A stretch of DNA of 64,000 nucleotides, from positions 32,851 through 96,850 of the forward strand of contig JAXMCI010000027.1 of assembly GCA_046349435.1 (NCBI GenBank), given 5' to 3'. This DNA comes from JAXMCI01 sp046349435 (GTDB taxonomy: Bacteria > Pseudomonadota > Alphaproteobacteria > Dongiales > Dongiaceae). Of this stretch, positions 17,784 to 26,730 are shown piece by piece. Below the pieces are notes generated by a model that saw only the letters and a list, made by a program, of their open reading frames with translations, was not told where the DNA came from and made no database searches. The first letter of the stretch is position 1. The number at the start of each line of letters is the position of its first letter. The position numbers and the translations under genes were made by a program.

Positions 17784-18589
17784 AGGGCAGGCTCTCCTGG
17801 CGGCTGGCGGTGCTCGGCCTCTTCCTGCTCTTCATGGCGGTCCCGGTGGTCGCCACGGCGATGTTCTCCGTGGCGGTGCGCTGGGACCGCACCATCTGGC
17901 CGGAGGGGTTCACGCTCGCCTGGTGGGTGAAGGTGACCGGACGCACCGCCTTCCGCACCACGCTGATGAACTCGCTCGGCGTGGCGGCCGCGACGGTGGC
18001 CCTGTCGCTGCTGCTGATCCTGCCGACCGCCTACTGGGCACACCTCAGGGTGCGGCGGGCGAAGCCCTGGATCGAGCTGCTGGCGATCGTCCCGTTCGGC
18101 CTGCCGGGGGTGGTGCTGGCGCTGGGCCTGATCCGGGTCTATTCCGGCGTGCCGGTGCCGCTGGTCAACACGCCGAACATCCTGGTGGCGTCCTACATCG
18201 TGCTGACGCTGCCCTTCATGTACCGCGCCATCGCCAACGGGCTGGAGGCGATCGACGCCCGGACCCTGACCGAGTCGGCGCAGAGCCTCGGCTGCACCGG
18301 CTGGCGGACGCTGCTGCTGGTCATCCTGCCGAACATCCTGCCGGGGGCGGTGAATGGCTGCCTGCTGGTCTTCTCGACGGTGTTCGCCGAGTTCACGCTC
18401 GCCAACCTGCTGACCGGGACGCGGCTCAAGACCTTCCCGATCTACCTGGTGGAGTTCACCCGCTTCGATGCGAGGCAGGCCAGCGCGCTGGCGGTGATCA
18501 GCTTCCTGTTCGCCTGGGCGATCTCGCTGGCGGTGCTGTGGGTGGCCGGACGGAGCGGCCAGCCGAGGGAGACGATGGCCGCCCGCTAG
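17780..18589 (+). CDS. ABC transporter permease (second)
   Basis: A 269-residue permease partner. Spans include LGLFLLFMAVPVVATAMF, TVALSLLLILPTAYWAHL and ELLAIVPFGLPGVVLALGLI. The EAA loop reads TLTESAQSLGCTGWRTLLLVILPNILPG. The sequence RRAKPWIELLAIVPFGLPG resembles the PotC/PhnE-type partner of 2-aminoethylphosphonate and polyamine importers. Coupled to the first permease by a 4-base overlap. Confidence 0.94.
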   Translation: MKGRLSWRLAVLGLFLLFMAVPVVATAMFSVAVRWDRTIWPEGFTLAWWVKVTGRTAFRTTLMNSLGVAAATVALSLLLILPTAYWAHLRVRRAKPWIELLAIVPFGLPGVVLALGLIRVYSGVPVPLVNTPNILVASYIVLTLPFMYRAIANGLEAIDARTLTESAQSLGCTGWRTLLLVILPNILPGAVNGCLLVFSTVFAEFTLANLLTGTRLKTFPIYLVEFTRFDARQASALAVISFLFAWAISLAVLWVAGRSGQPRETMAAR

Positions 18590-18677
18590 CGGGCGGCGGG
18601 AATGGCCGTGCCGGCCGACCGGGCCGGGCGCCATCGGCCGCCGGAAGCGGCGGCCGCTACGACAAGGAGGAACGCAG

Positions 18678-19739
18678 ATGGGATTCGCAGGAAGGATGAG
18701 CGCGCTGGGTGCCCTGGCCATCGGGCTGGCGGTCGGCACCGCCATACCGGGGGCGCTGGCGCAATCCAGCCCCGAGGTCGTCGCCGGCGCCAAGCAGGAG
18801 GGCAAGCTGGTCAGCTACGGCATGTCCGACGACTGGGTGAATTTCGAGAACGTGTTCAAGGCGATCGAGAGCAAGTACGGGGTCGAGCACACCGACACCG
18901 ACATGACCTCGGCCGAGGAGATCACCCACCTCCTGGCCGAGAAGGATGCCCCGGTGATGGACATCGCCGACATCGGCTACGACTTCGTCGGCCGGCTGCT
19001 CGAGAACAAGCTGACCATGCCCTACAAGGCCGCCGGCTGGGACAAGATTCCGGATGGCTTCAAGGACAAGGACGGCAACTGGTCGGCGGCCTACTGGGGG
19101 GCGATCAGCTTCCTCGTCAACACCGACAAGGTGAAGAACGCGCCGGCCGGCTGGAACGACCTGCTGAAGCCCGAGTACAAGGACATGGTGTGCAGCCGCG
19201 ACCCGCGGGTCTCGACCTACGCCACCGCCTCGGTGCTGGCCGCGGCCTACGCCAACGGCGGCGGCGAGCATGACGTGCAGCCTGGCCTCGACTGGTTCAA
19301 GAAGCTGCGCGACAGCGGTAACCTGCGCAAGGGCGTCGTGCTCAACGTCGCCTCGGTGCAGAAGGGCGAGTGCCCGATCTCGCTGGTCTACGACTTCGAC
19401 GGCTTCGCCAAGCGCGATGCGACCGGCCTGCCTCTGATGGTGATCATCCCCAAGGAGGGCACCGTCGGCATGCTGTTCGCGCAGTACATCAGCGCCGTGG
19501 CCCCGCATCCCAACGCGGCCAAGGCGGCGATCGACTTCCTGCATTCCGACGAGGGGCAGATCCTGCTGGCCACGGGCTATGCCCACCCGGCCCAGAAGGT
19601 GGCCTTGCCGGCCGACGTGGCCGCCAAGCTGCTGCCGGAGAGCGCCTACGGCACCATCCACTTCCCCTCGGACGTGGCTTCCTTCTCGGCGGCGATCAAG
19701 CGGATCGCCGAGGGCTGGAACGCGATCGCCGGCCAGTAG
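18678..19739 (+). CDS. ABC transporter substrate-binding protein
   Basis: A 353-residue periplasmic binding protein of the family-1 extracellular solute-binding type. A signal peptide (residues 1-30, ending PGALA-QSS) precedes VVAGAKQEGKLVSYGMSDDWVNFENVFKAIESKYG, the typical first lobe. Further family features are FPxxxxAKAAIDFLHSDEGQ and a C-terminal VASFSAAIKRIAEGWN. Two lobes of Fe3+/spermidine/phosphonate-like binding proteins are recognisable, but ligand residues do not identify the substrate. The AAGGAGG site lies 7 bases before the ATG. A strong hairpin follows the stop. Confidence 0.94.
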   Translation: MGFAGRMSALGALAIGLAVGTAIPGALAQSSPEVVAGAKQEGKLVSYGMSDDWVNFENVFKAIESKYGVEHTDTDMTSAEEITHLLAEKDAPVMDIADIGYDFVGRLLENKLTMPYKAAGWDKIPDGFKDKDGNWSAAYWGAISFLVNTDKVKNAPAGWNDLLKPEYKDMVCSRDPRVSTYATASVLAAAYANGGGEHDVQPGLDWFKKLRDSGNLRKGVVLNVASVQKGECPISLVYDFDGFAKRDATGLPLMVIIPKEGTVGMLFAQYISAVAPHPNAAKAAIDFLHSDEGQILLATGYAHPAQKVALPADVAAKLLPESAYGTIHFPSDVASFSAAIKRIAEGWNAIAGQ

Positions 19740-19746
19740 CCCGCGA

Positions 19747-19773
19747 CGGGGCGGTCCAGGCAGGACCGCCCCG
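19747..19773 (+). terminator. Hairpin ending the hyu/ABC operon
   Basis: A perfect 11-bp stem (CGGGGCGGTCC paired with GGACCGCCCCG) with a 5-base loop lies 7 bases after the binding-protein stop. There is no run of T, as is common in very GC-rich genomes. It probably ends the long operon or protects the abundant binding-protein mRNA. Confidence 0.65.
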
Positions 19774-19897
19774 ACCGGCGGCGGGGGCGTCGACCCTCGG
19801 CCGGGCCGGGCAAGGATCCCGTTCCGGTGCCCGGTCCGTCATGCTATCCCCTTGCCGGGACTGGCAGAACGCGGCCGGCGTACGGGGACCAGGAGGG

Positions 19898-22036
19898 ATG
19901 TCAGAGAGCGCAGACGGCCCCCGCCGTCGCTTCGTCGCCGGCGACATGCTGGGCGCGCTGGCCGAGCTGGCGCGGCGCACCGCCATGCTCGACGCCATCG
20001 GCTACGCGGCGACGCAGATCGTCGCCGCCGGCGATTGGCGCGCCGGCATCCAGGAGCTGCTCGACCGGCTGGGCACCGCCACCGGCGTCAGCCGGGTCAC
20101 CCTGTTCGAGCTGCATCCCGGGCCGCAGGGCCGGCTGGTCGAGAGCTGCCGCTACGACTGGGCCGAGCCGCGGCTGGCGCGGCTGGCCGGCGACCCGCGC
20201 TACCGGAACATGCCGATGCAGGCCGAGGACGGCACGCTCGACGACTGGACGCAGCGGCGCCAGCGCGGCGAGGTGATCCAGGCGCGGCTCAAGGACCTCA
20301 CCGGCTACGACCGGCAGATCTTCCTGGAGCACGGCACGCTGTCCTTCGTCTCGGTGCCGATCATGCTGCCCGGCGGCTGCTGGGGCTTTCTCGGCTTCGA
20401 CGAGTGCCGGATCGAGCGCGAATGGAGCGCGCTCGAGATCGACGTGCTGAAGACGGCGGCCGCGCTGGTCGCCGGCGCGATCGAGCGGGCGGCCAGCGGC
20501 GAGCGCCTGCGGCTCAGCGAGGAGCGCTACGCGCTGGCGGCGCGCGGCGCCAATGACGGGCTCTGGGACTGGGACGTGCGCGCCGACCGCGCCTATGTCT
20601 CGCCGCGGCTGCACGAGATCCTCGGCGTCGCCGAGGGCTCTCTGGCGCCCGGCATCGCCGGGCTGCTGGCGCGCTTCGATCCCGAGGACGCGGTCGAGGT
20701 TCGGGCCTATCTCGACCGTCGCTTCCGGCTGCGCCGCAGCAAGTTCCGGTTCGAGTGCCGGCTGGTCGACGACGGCACCCGGCCGCGCCGCTGGGTGGTC
20801 GCCCGCGGCATGATCGTGCTCGACGAGGGCGGGGCGGCGCGCGTCGTCGGCTCGCTGCGCGACATCACCGACTTCAAGCAGGCCAGCGCCGAGCTGCGCG
20901 ACAGCGAGGTGCGGGTCCGCGCCATCCTCGAGACGGCGTTCGACGCCATCGTCTCGCTCGACGAGGCCGGGACGGTGGTCGAGCTGAACGCCGCCGCCAC
21001 CCGCATCTTCGGCTACGCCCCCGAGGCGCTGCTCGGCCGGCCGATCGGCCGCACCCTGCTGGGCGAGCCGCTCGGCGAGGCGCTGCCCGAGGGGCTCCAC
21101 GCCTATCTGGCGCGTCGCGATCCCCGGGTGCTCGGCCGCTCGGTCGAGGTCGAGGGCCGCCGCGCCGACGGCACGCCCCTGCCGGTCGAGCTGTCGGTCA
21201 CCGAGGTGCCGCTGCCTGCCGGGCGGCTGTTCACCGCCATCCTGCGCGACCTCTCCGAGCGCAAGCGCTTCGAGCAGCGCCTCGCCGAGGCGGAGAAGCA
21301 GCGCGCCAGCCTGGCCCGCTACTTCTCGCCCAACATGGTCGATGAGATGATGCGGGCCGGCGGCGGCATCGGCGCGGCCCGCACGCTGCCGGCCACCGTG
21401 CTGTTCGCCGACATCATCGGCTTCACCGCGATGAGCGCCGGGATGACCGGGCCCGAGGTGATCGCCTTCCTGCGCGAGTTCCACGGCATCGTCGAGGAGG
21501 CGGTGTTCGCCAGCGAGGGCACGCTCGACAAGTACATGGGCGACGGGGTCATGGCGATCTTCGGCACGCCGCGTCCGGGGCCGCGCGACGCGTCGAACGC
21601 GGTCGCCTGCGCCCGCGCCCTGATCGCCGCCTTCAACCAGTGGAACCGGCGGCGCGCCGCGGCCGGCCAGCCGCCGACCCATCTCGGCGTCGGGCTGCAT
21701 TTCGGCGAGGTCATCCTCGGCGACATCGGCAGCCGGCGCCGGCTCGAGCTGACCGTGGTCGGCGACACCGTCAACGTGGCGAGCCGCGTCGAGGCGATGA
21801 GCCGCACGCTGCAGAGCGCGGTCGTCGCGACCGGGGCGGTGGTCGACGCGGTGCGGCGCGAGGGCGGGGAGGGCGTGCTGGCCGGTTTCCGTGCGCTGGG
21901 CAGCCACATGCTGCGCGGCCGCCGCGAGCCGCTGGCGCTCTGGGGCATCACCGCCGAGCAGGTCGCCGAGCCGGGCGCCCCGCAGCAGGGCTGCGCCGGG
22001 TCGCCGGCGCTTGCGCCGGGCGCGGCTCTCTCCTAG
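19898..22036 (+). CDS. Class III adenylate cyclase with GAF and two PAS domains
   Basis: A 712-residue soluble signalling enzyme making cyclic AMP. A GAF domain occupies about residues 30-200, a PAS domain about 205-330 (ALAARGANDGLWDWDV), a second PAS about 335-455 (ILETAFDAIVSLDEAGTV, ending LRDLSERKRFEQRL). A short coiled coil (LAEAEKQRASLARYFSP) leads to the catalytic domain at 495-690. Metal-binding aspartates are in LFADIIGFTAMS and KYMGDGVMAIFG. The lysine of LDKYMGD and the aspartate of VVGDTVNVASR fit adenine rather than guanine specificity. AGGAGG lies right before the ATG. No membrane span, so signals are probably cytoplasmic ligands, redox or light. Confidence 0.93.
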   Translation: MSESADGPRRRFVAGDMLGALAELARRTAMLDAIGYAATQIVAAGDWRAGIQELLDRLGTATGVSRVTLFELHPGPQGRLVESCRYDWAEPRLARLAGDPRYRNMPMQAEDGTLDDWTQRRQRGEVIQARLKDLTGYDRQIFLEHGTLSFVSVPIMLPGGCWGFLGFDECRIEREWSALEIDVLKTAAALVAGAIERAASGERLRLSEERYALAARGANDGLWDWDVRADRAYVSPRLHEILGVAEGSLAPGIAGLLARFDPEDAVEVRAYLDRRFRLRRSKFRFECRLVDDGTRPRRWVVARGMIVLDEGGAARVVGSLRDITDFKQASAELRDSEVRVRAILETAFDAIVSLDEAGTVVELNAAATRIFGYAPEALLGRPIGRTLLGEPLGEALPEGLHAYLARRDPRVLGRSVEVEGRRADGTPLPVELSVTEVPLPAGRLFTAILRDLSERKRFEQRLAEAEKQRASLARYFSPNMVDEMMRAGGGIGAARTLPATVLFADIIGFTAMSAGMTGPEVIAFLREFHGIVEEAVFASEGTLDKYMGDGVMAIFGTPRPGPRDASNAVACARALIAAFNQWNRRRAAAGQPPTHLGVGLHFGEVILGDIGSRRRLELTVVGDTVNVASRVEAMSRTLQSAVVATGAVVDAVRREGGEGVLAGFRALGSHMLRGRREPLALWGITAEQVAEPGAPQQGCAGSPALAPGAALS

Positions 22037-22093
22037 CTTGCCGGCCGCGCCGCCGCCCGGGCCGCGGCGAGCCGCTGGAGCAGGGGGCATCGC

Positions 22094-23296
22094 TTGAAGA
22101 TCCGTGACCTCAAGACCTTCGTGGTCGGCAATCCGCCGCCGCGCAAGGGCGGGCGCTACTTCGTCTTCCTCAAGCTGGTCGCCGACGACGGCAGCGAGGG
22201 GCTGGGGGAGGTCTACACCGCGACCTTCGGGCCGCAGGCCTTGGTGCGGATGATCGAGGACGTGTTCGCCCGCAACGTCGCCGGCGCCGACCCCTTCCGC
22301 ATCGAGACCCTGTGGCGCCGCATCTATGGCCGCGGCTACAGCATGCGGCCGGACATCTCGCTGCTGGCGATCATGAGCGGCATCGAGATGGCCTGCTGGG
22401 ACCTCGTCGGCAAGAAGCTCGGCAAGCCGGTCTACGAGCTGCTCGGCGGCCGGGTGCACGACCGGCTGCGCACCTACACCTACCTCTACCCGCGCGACGA
22501 CGAGGCCGACGCGCACAGCGACGCCGCCGTCTATCGCGACCCCGACCTCGCCGCGAAGCGGGCGAAGGAGTGCGCCGCGATGGGCTTCACCGCGGTGAAG
22601 TTCGATCCCGCCGGGCCCTATGGCAGCTTCGACCCGCGCCAGCCCAGCCTGGAGCGGCTCGAGCTGAGCGAGGCCTTCTGCCGCAAGATCCGCGAGGCGG
22701 TCGGCACCGGCTGCGACCTGCTGTTCGGCACGCACGGCCAGTTCACCGCCTCGGGCGCGCTGCGCCTGGCGCGCCGGCTGGAGCCCTACGACCCGCTCTG
22801 GTTCGAGGAGCCGACGCCGCCGGAGATGCCCGAGGAGATGGCCAAGGTCGCCCGCCAGACGACGATTCCGATCGCCACCGGCGAGCGGCTCGCCACCAAG
22901 TACGAGTTCGCCCGCGTGCTGGCGGCGGGGGCGGCCTCGATCCTGCAGCTCAATCTCGGCCGGGTCGGCGGGTTGCTCGAGGCCAAGAAGATCGCCGGCA
23001 TGGCCGAGGCCCACTACGCGCAGCTGGCGCCGCACCTCTATTGCGGGCCGGTGGTCGGCGCCGCCAACATCCAGCTCAGCGCCTGCATCCCCAACTTCCT
23101 GATCCTCGAGAGCATCGAGACCTGGCAGGGCTTCCACGCCCGCATCCTCAAGCAGCCGGTGCGCTGGGAGAAGGGCTATGTCATCCCGCCCGAGGCGCCC
23201 GGCCTCGGCGTCGAGCTCGACGAGGCGGTGGCGCTCGCCCATCCCTATCGCGACGACGACCTCCATTTGCTGATCTCACAGGATCCGATCGACTGA
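22094..23296 (+). CDS. Enolase-superfamily dehydratase (mandelate racemase/muconate lactonizing family)
   Basis: A 400-residue enzyme expected to abstract the alpha proton of a sugar acid or related carboxylate and eliminate water. N-terminal capping domain: residues 1-125 with IYGRGYSMRPDISLLAIMSGIEMACWDL. In the barrel, GFTAVKFDPAGP supplies the first catalytic position. LLFGTHGQF, LWFEEPTPP and IPIATGERL hold the metal-ligand positions, and APHLYCGPV holds a histidine placed like the base of galactonate/mannonate-type dehydratases. The start is a TTG at 22094 (MKIRDLKTFVVG). The next gene is a hydroxyacid dehydrogenase, consistent with a sugar-acid breakdown pathway. Confidence 0.9.
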   Translation: MKIRDLKTFVVGNPPPRKGGRYFVFLKLVADDGSEGLGEVYTATFGPQALVRMIEDVFARNVAGADPFRIETLWRRIYGRGYSMRPDISLLAIMSGIEMACWDLVGKKLGKPVYELLGGRVHDRLRTYTYLYPRDDEADAHSDAAVYRDPDLAAKRAKECAAMGFTAVKFDPAGPYGSFDPRQPSLERLELSEAFCRKIREAVGTGCDLLFGTHGQFTASGALRLARRLEPYDPLWFEEPTPPEMPEEMAKVARQTTIPIATGERLATKYEFARVLAAGAASILQLNLGRVGGLLEAKKIAGMAEAHYAQLAPHLYCGPVVGAANIQLSACIPNFLILESIETWQGFHARILKQPVRWEKGYVIPPEAPGLGVELDEAVALAHPYRDDDLHLLISQDPID

Positions 23297-23310
23297 CGGG
23301 GGCGACTGAC

Positions 23311-24237
23311 ATGAGCCACGATCCCAAGCCCCGCTACGGCTTCATCGGCCTCGGCCATCTCGGCGGCCATCTCGCCGCCAGCCTGGTCCGCGGCGGCTTC
23401 GCCGTGACCGTCCACGACCTCGACCGCGCCGCTGCCGAGCGGCACCTGGCGCTGGGCGCGTCCTGGGCGGACAGCGCCGGCGCGCTCGCCGCCGGGGTCG
23501 ACGCGGTGATCACCTGCCTGCCGTCGCCCTCCGTCTCGGCCGCCGTGGTCGGCGGGCCGGGCGGCGTGCTCGAGCGGCTCGCGCCGGGCGGCTGCTGGAT
23601 CGAGATGAGCACCACCGACCGGCAGGAGATCCTGCGGCTGGCCGGGCTCGCCGCCGGGCGCGGCATCGCCACCCTGGAATCGCCGGTCACCGGCGGCGTG
23701 CATCGCGCCGCGGCCGGCGAGATCACCGTGCTGGTCGGCGGCGACAAGGACGTCTTCGAGCGGCACCGCCCGGCGCTGGCCGCGATGGGCGGCGAGATCC
23801 TCCATATGGGCCCGCTCGGCAGCGCCTCGATCATCAAGGTCATCACCAACATGCTGGCCTTCATCCACCTCGTCGCCACTGGCGAGGCGCTGATGCTGGC
23901 GAAGCGCGGCGGGCTCGACCTGGCGCAGTCCTTCGCCGCCATCAAGGCGAGCTCGGGCAACAGCTTCGTGCACGAGACGGAAGGCCAGCTGGTCCTCAAC
24001 GGCAGCTACGACATCGGCTTCACCATGGACCTCGCCTGCAAGGATCTCGGCTTGGCGCTCGGGCTCGGCCGCTCCTTCGGGGTGCCGCTGGAGATCGCCG
24101 GGCTGGTCGAACAGACCTTCATCCGCGCCCGCGCCCAGTATGGCGGGCCGGCCTGGTCGACCATGGTGGTGAAGCTGCTGGAGGACGCGCTCGGCACCGA
24201 CCTGCGCGCGCCGGGATTCCCCGAGCGGCTCGCCTGA
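23311..24237 (+). CDS. NAD(P)-dependent beta-hydroxyacid dehydrogenase
   Basis: A 308-residue member of the 3-hydroxyisobutyrate/tartronate semialdehyde reductase family. The dinucleotide motif is GFIGLGHLGGHLAASLVRGG. The substrate-binding ESPVTGGVHRAAAGEITVLVGG and the catalytic lysine in ASIIKVITNMLAFIHL follow, and FTMDLACKDLGLALG carries the conserved DxxKDL segment. It starts 14 bases after the enolase-superfamily gene and should act on the same pathway. Oxidation of a short hydroxy acid or reduction of a semialdehyde is likely. Confidence 0.93.
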   Translation: MSHDPKPRYGFIGLGHLGGHLAASLVRGGFAVTVHDLDRAAAERHLALGASWADSAGALAAGVDAVITCLPSPSVSAAVVGGPGGVLERLAPGGCWIEMSTTDRQEILRLAGLAAGRGIATLESPVTGGVHRAAAGEITVLVGGDKDVFERHRPALAAMGGEILHMGPLGSASIIKVITNMLAFIHLVATGEALMLAKRGGLDLAQSFAAIKASSGNSFVHETEGQLVLNGSYDIGFTMDLACKDLGLALGLGRSFGVPLEIAGLVEQTFIRARAQYGGPAWSTMVVKLLEDALGTDLRAPGFPERLA

Positions 24238-24249
24238 CCCCGGCTCAGG
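24233..24249. terminator. Hairpin between convergent stops
   Basis: CCTGA and TCAGG flank a 7-base loop and contain both stop codons of the convergent dehydrogenase and acetyltransferase genes. A short bidirectional terminator is possible. The stem is only 5 bp, so support is weak. Confidence 0.25.
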
Positions 24250-24817
24250 GGCCGGTCTGGTCGGCGCCCGGGCCGTAGCCGAGCGGGTCCTCGGCGGGCG
24301 GCCGGGTGCCCTGCTCGCCGAGCGGCCGCTGCAGGTAGACGATGTCGACCCAGCGGCCGAACTTGACGCCGACCCGCAGGGCCTGGCCGATGGTGCGGAA
24401 GCCCAGCCGCGCATGCAGCCGCAGCGACGCCTCGTTGCCGCTGTCGCCGACCACCGCGATCATCTGCCGGTAGCCCTGCGCCGCGCAGAGCTCGAGGACG
24501 GCGCCGAGCAGCGCCGTGCCGACGCCGCGGCCGATGCAGTCCTCGGCGACATAGACCGAATCCTGCACGGTGAAGCGGTAGGCCGAGCGGGCATTGTAGG
24601 GGCTGGCATAGCAGTAGCCGGCGATGCGGCCGCCGAGCTCGGCGACCAGCCAGGGCAGGCCGCGCGCCCGCACGCCGTGGCAGCGGCGGAGCATCTCCTC
24701 GGCGCTCGGCGGCACCTCCTCGAAGGTGGCGAGCCCGGTCTGCACATGATGGGCGTAGATCGCGGCGATCGCCGGGAAGTCGGCCGCGGCGGCGGCGCGG
24801 ACGAGCGGTGCGGTCAT
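24245..24817 (-). CDS. GNAT N-acetyltransferase (phosphinothricin acetyltransferase-like)
   Basis: A 190-residue acetyltransferase using acetyl-CoA. The pattern AAIYAHHVQTGLATFEEVPPS at the start, YCYASPYNARSAYRFTVQDSVYV in the middle, GRGVGTALLGAVLEL (the CoA pyrophosphate loop) and GNEASLRLHARLGFRTIGQALRVGVKFGRWVDIVYLQRPL at the end are those of the phosphinothricin/methionine sulfone acetyltransferase group. Function is probably detoxification of an amino-acid analogue or protein/amine acetylation. Its ATG overlaps the stop of the upstream EamA transporter by 4 bases, so both are one operon. Confidence 0.92.
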   Translation of the reverse strand: MTAPLVRAAAAADFPAIAAIYAHHVQTGLATFEEVPPSAEEMLRRCHGVRARGLPWLVAELGGRIAGYCYASPYNARSAYRFTVQDSVYVAEDCIGRGVGTALLGAVLELCAAQGYRQMIAVVGDSGNEASLRLHARLGFRTIGQALRVGVKFGRWVDIVYLQRPLGEQGTRPPAEDPLGYGPGADQTGP

Positions 24818-25713
24818 CGGGTCCTCCGGGCTTGCGCCGGGTTGCGGGCGGCGAGGCCGAGCGCGGTGGCGAGCAGCAGCAGCAACGCGGCGCCGAGCTC
24901 GGCGGGGCGCGGGACGGCGCCGGCCAGCAGCGCACCCTCGGCGAGCGCCACCAGCGGGCAGACGAAGGCGTAGGAGGCGAGCCGCGGCGCGCTCCAGCGC
25001 GCCAGCAGGGCGAGGTAGACCGAGCCGCCGATCACCGAGCCGAACAGCGCGAGGAAGCCGAGATTGGCGAGCGCCGCCGGCGCCGCCAGCGCGGCCATGC
25101 CCCGCGGCTCGAGCGCCAGCGCCGCGGCCGCCAGCAGGATGCCGCCGGCGAGGCTCTGCCAGCCGGCCAGCGCCACCGGGTCGGCCGCCGGCCGCTGCTT
25201 GGTCAGCACGCCGCCCCAGGCGTAGCAGGCGGCCCCGGCGGCGATCGCCGCGCCGCCGATGGCGATGGGCGCGCCGCCGCCGGGGGCGAGCAGCAGGGCC
25301 AGCCCGGTGCCGCCGCAGGCGAGCGACGCCGCGGCCCGGGCCGACCAGCGCACCTGCCGGTATGCCACCGCGAGCAGCAACGTGGCGGCCGGCACGGTCG
25401 AAAGATTGACCAGCGCCGCGACGCCGCTCGGCACCCGGGCGACGCCCCAGCCCATCAGGCCGTAATTGACCGCCGTCATCAGCACCGCCCCCGGCGCCAC
25501 CGTCGCGGCCGGCACGGCGAGCCGGCCGCGCCAGGCCGCCCAGCCGAGCAGCGGCACCGCCGCCAGCAGGAAGCGGGCGGCGACGAAGGTGAGGGGCGGC
25601 ACGGCCATCACGCCCAGCTTCAGGGAGAGCCAGGTCGAGCCCCACACCAGGCAGAGCAGCGCGAACAGCGCAGGGCTGGCGGGGTCGGCCGGTCGAGAAG
25701 CAGGGGGACTCAT
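24814..25713 (-). CDS. EamA/DMT family transporter
   Basis: A 299-residue membrane protein with about ten spans in two repeated EamA halves (ALLCLVWGSTWLSLKLGV opens the first; AIGGAAIAAGAACYAWGGVLTKQ opens the second). Members export amino acids, metabolites or toxic analogues. It is coupled to the acetyltransferase downstream and divergent from a broken LysR regulator, a common export-plus-regulator arrangement. Confidence 0.93.
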   Translation of the reverse strand: MSPPASRPADPASPALFALLCLVWGSTWLSLKLGVMAVPPLTFVAARFLLAAVPLLGWAAWRGRLAVPAATVAPGAVLMTAVNYGLMGWGVARVPSGVAALVNLSTVPAATLLLAVAYRQVRWSARAAASLACGGTGLALLLAPGGGAPIAIGGAAIAAGAACYAWGGVLTKQRPAADPVALAGWQSLAGGILLAAAALALEPRGMAALAAPAALANLGFLALFGSVIGGSVYLALLARWSAPRLASYAFVCPLVALAEGALLAGAVPRPAELGAALLLLLATALGLAARNPAQARRTR

Positions 25714-25787
25714 GCCGTCAAGCGTTTCACCCCTCCAACGGCCGCGCAAACCAGATATTCTGCGCCGAGAGCGATAGCCGGGACTGG

Positions 25788-26675
25788 ATGCTGATGGCCC
25801 GCAAGCTCCCACCGCTGGGTGGTCTCCGCGCCTTTGAGGCGGCGGCCCGCCATGGCAGCATCGCGGCCGCCGCGGCCGAGCTGGCGTCACCCCCGGCGCG
25901 GTCAGTCAGCAGGTGCGGGCGCTCGAGCGGCATCTCGGCCTCGCGCTGTTCGAGCGGCGGCCGCAATCGCTCTCCCTGACCGCCGCCGGGCGGCGCCATG
26001 CGGCGCCGCTGACCGACGCCTTCGACGCCATCGCCGAGGCGACGCGGCGGCTCGCGCCGCCGCCCCGCCGCGCCATCATCACCGTCGCCATGCCGGCGCT
26101 GTTCGCCGCCGGCTGGCTGATGCCCCGGCTCGAGCGCTTCCACGCCGCCCACCCTGCGATCGAGCTGCGGCTGCAGCAGCAGCCATCGGCTGGCCGAGCC
26201 CGGCACCGAGGGGATCGACGCCGCCATCCGGCACGGCCGCGCCGGCTGGGGCGATGCGACCTGCATCTACCTCTTCAACGACGCCCTCCTGCCGGTCTGC
26301 AGCCCGGCCTACGCGCCGGCCCGCCTGCCGCCGCTGGCCGGCCACACGCTGCTGGTGGCGGAGAGCGCCGCCGAGGTCTGGCCGGAATGGTGCGCCGCCA
26401 GCGGCGTTGCGGACGAGCCGGCGCGCCGCCTCGTGCTGGGCGATGACGGGCTGGTCCTCCAGGCCGCACTCAATGGGCTGGGCGTCGGGCTGGCCGACCG
26501 CCGCCTCGTCGAGGAACCGCTGCGCGAGGGCCGGCTGGTCACGCCCTGCGAGGCGCCGCCCTGGGTCCGCGGCACGGCGTGGTACCTGGTCGCGCCGGCC
26601 GGGCGCGGCGCGGATCCCGCCGTCGCCGCTCTCGCGAGCTGGCTGCTGACGGAGGCGGACGGGCCGGTGCTCTAG
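25788..26675 (+). pseudogene. LysR-type transcriptional regulator with two compensating frameshifts
   Basis: The region encodes a complete GcvA-like LysR regulator in three pieces. Frame 1 gives MARKLPPLGGLRAFEAAARHGSIAAAAAEL. Near 25884 a single base appears lost: restoring one G would give GVTPGAVSQQVRALERHLG, the recognition helix. The second piece runs through LALFERRPQSLSLTAAGRR and the hinge to IELRLQQQ, then near 26190 the frame shifts back and continues HRLAEPGTEGIDAAIRHG to the end. Both effector domains are otherwise intact and no further stop is seen. It is either a recent pseudogene or two sequencing errors. It is divergent from the EamA gene it would control. Confidence 0.8.
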
Positions 26676-26730
26676 CGAAATCCGTATCGCGACAGATCGC
26701 GCGAGTTGCGATGGCGCGATTGGCGTTCCG

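Noticed and set aside
19901..23266. A long minus-strand open frame across the cyclase and dehydratase genes.
   Set aside because: Open only because GC-rich third positions suppress stops; no domain can be seen and both + strand genes are well supported.
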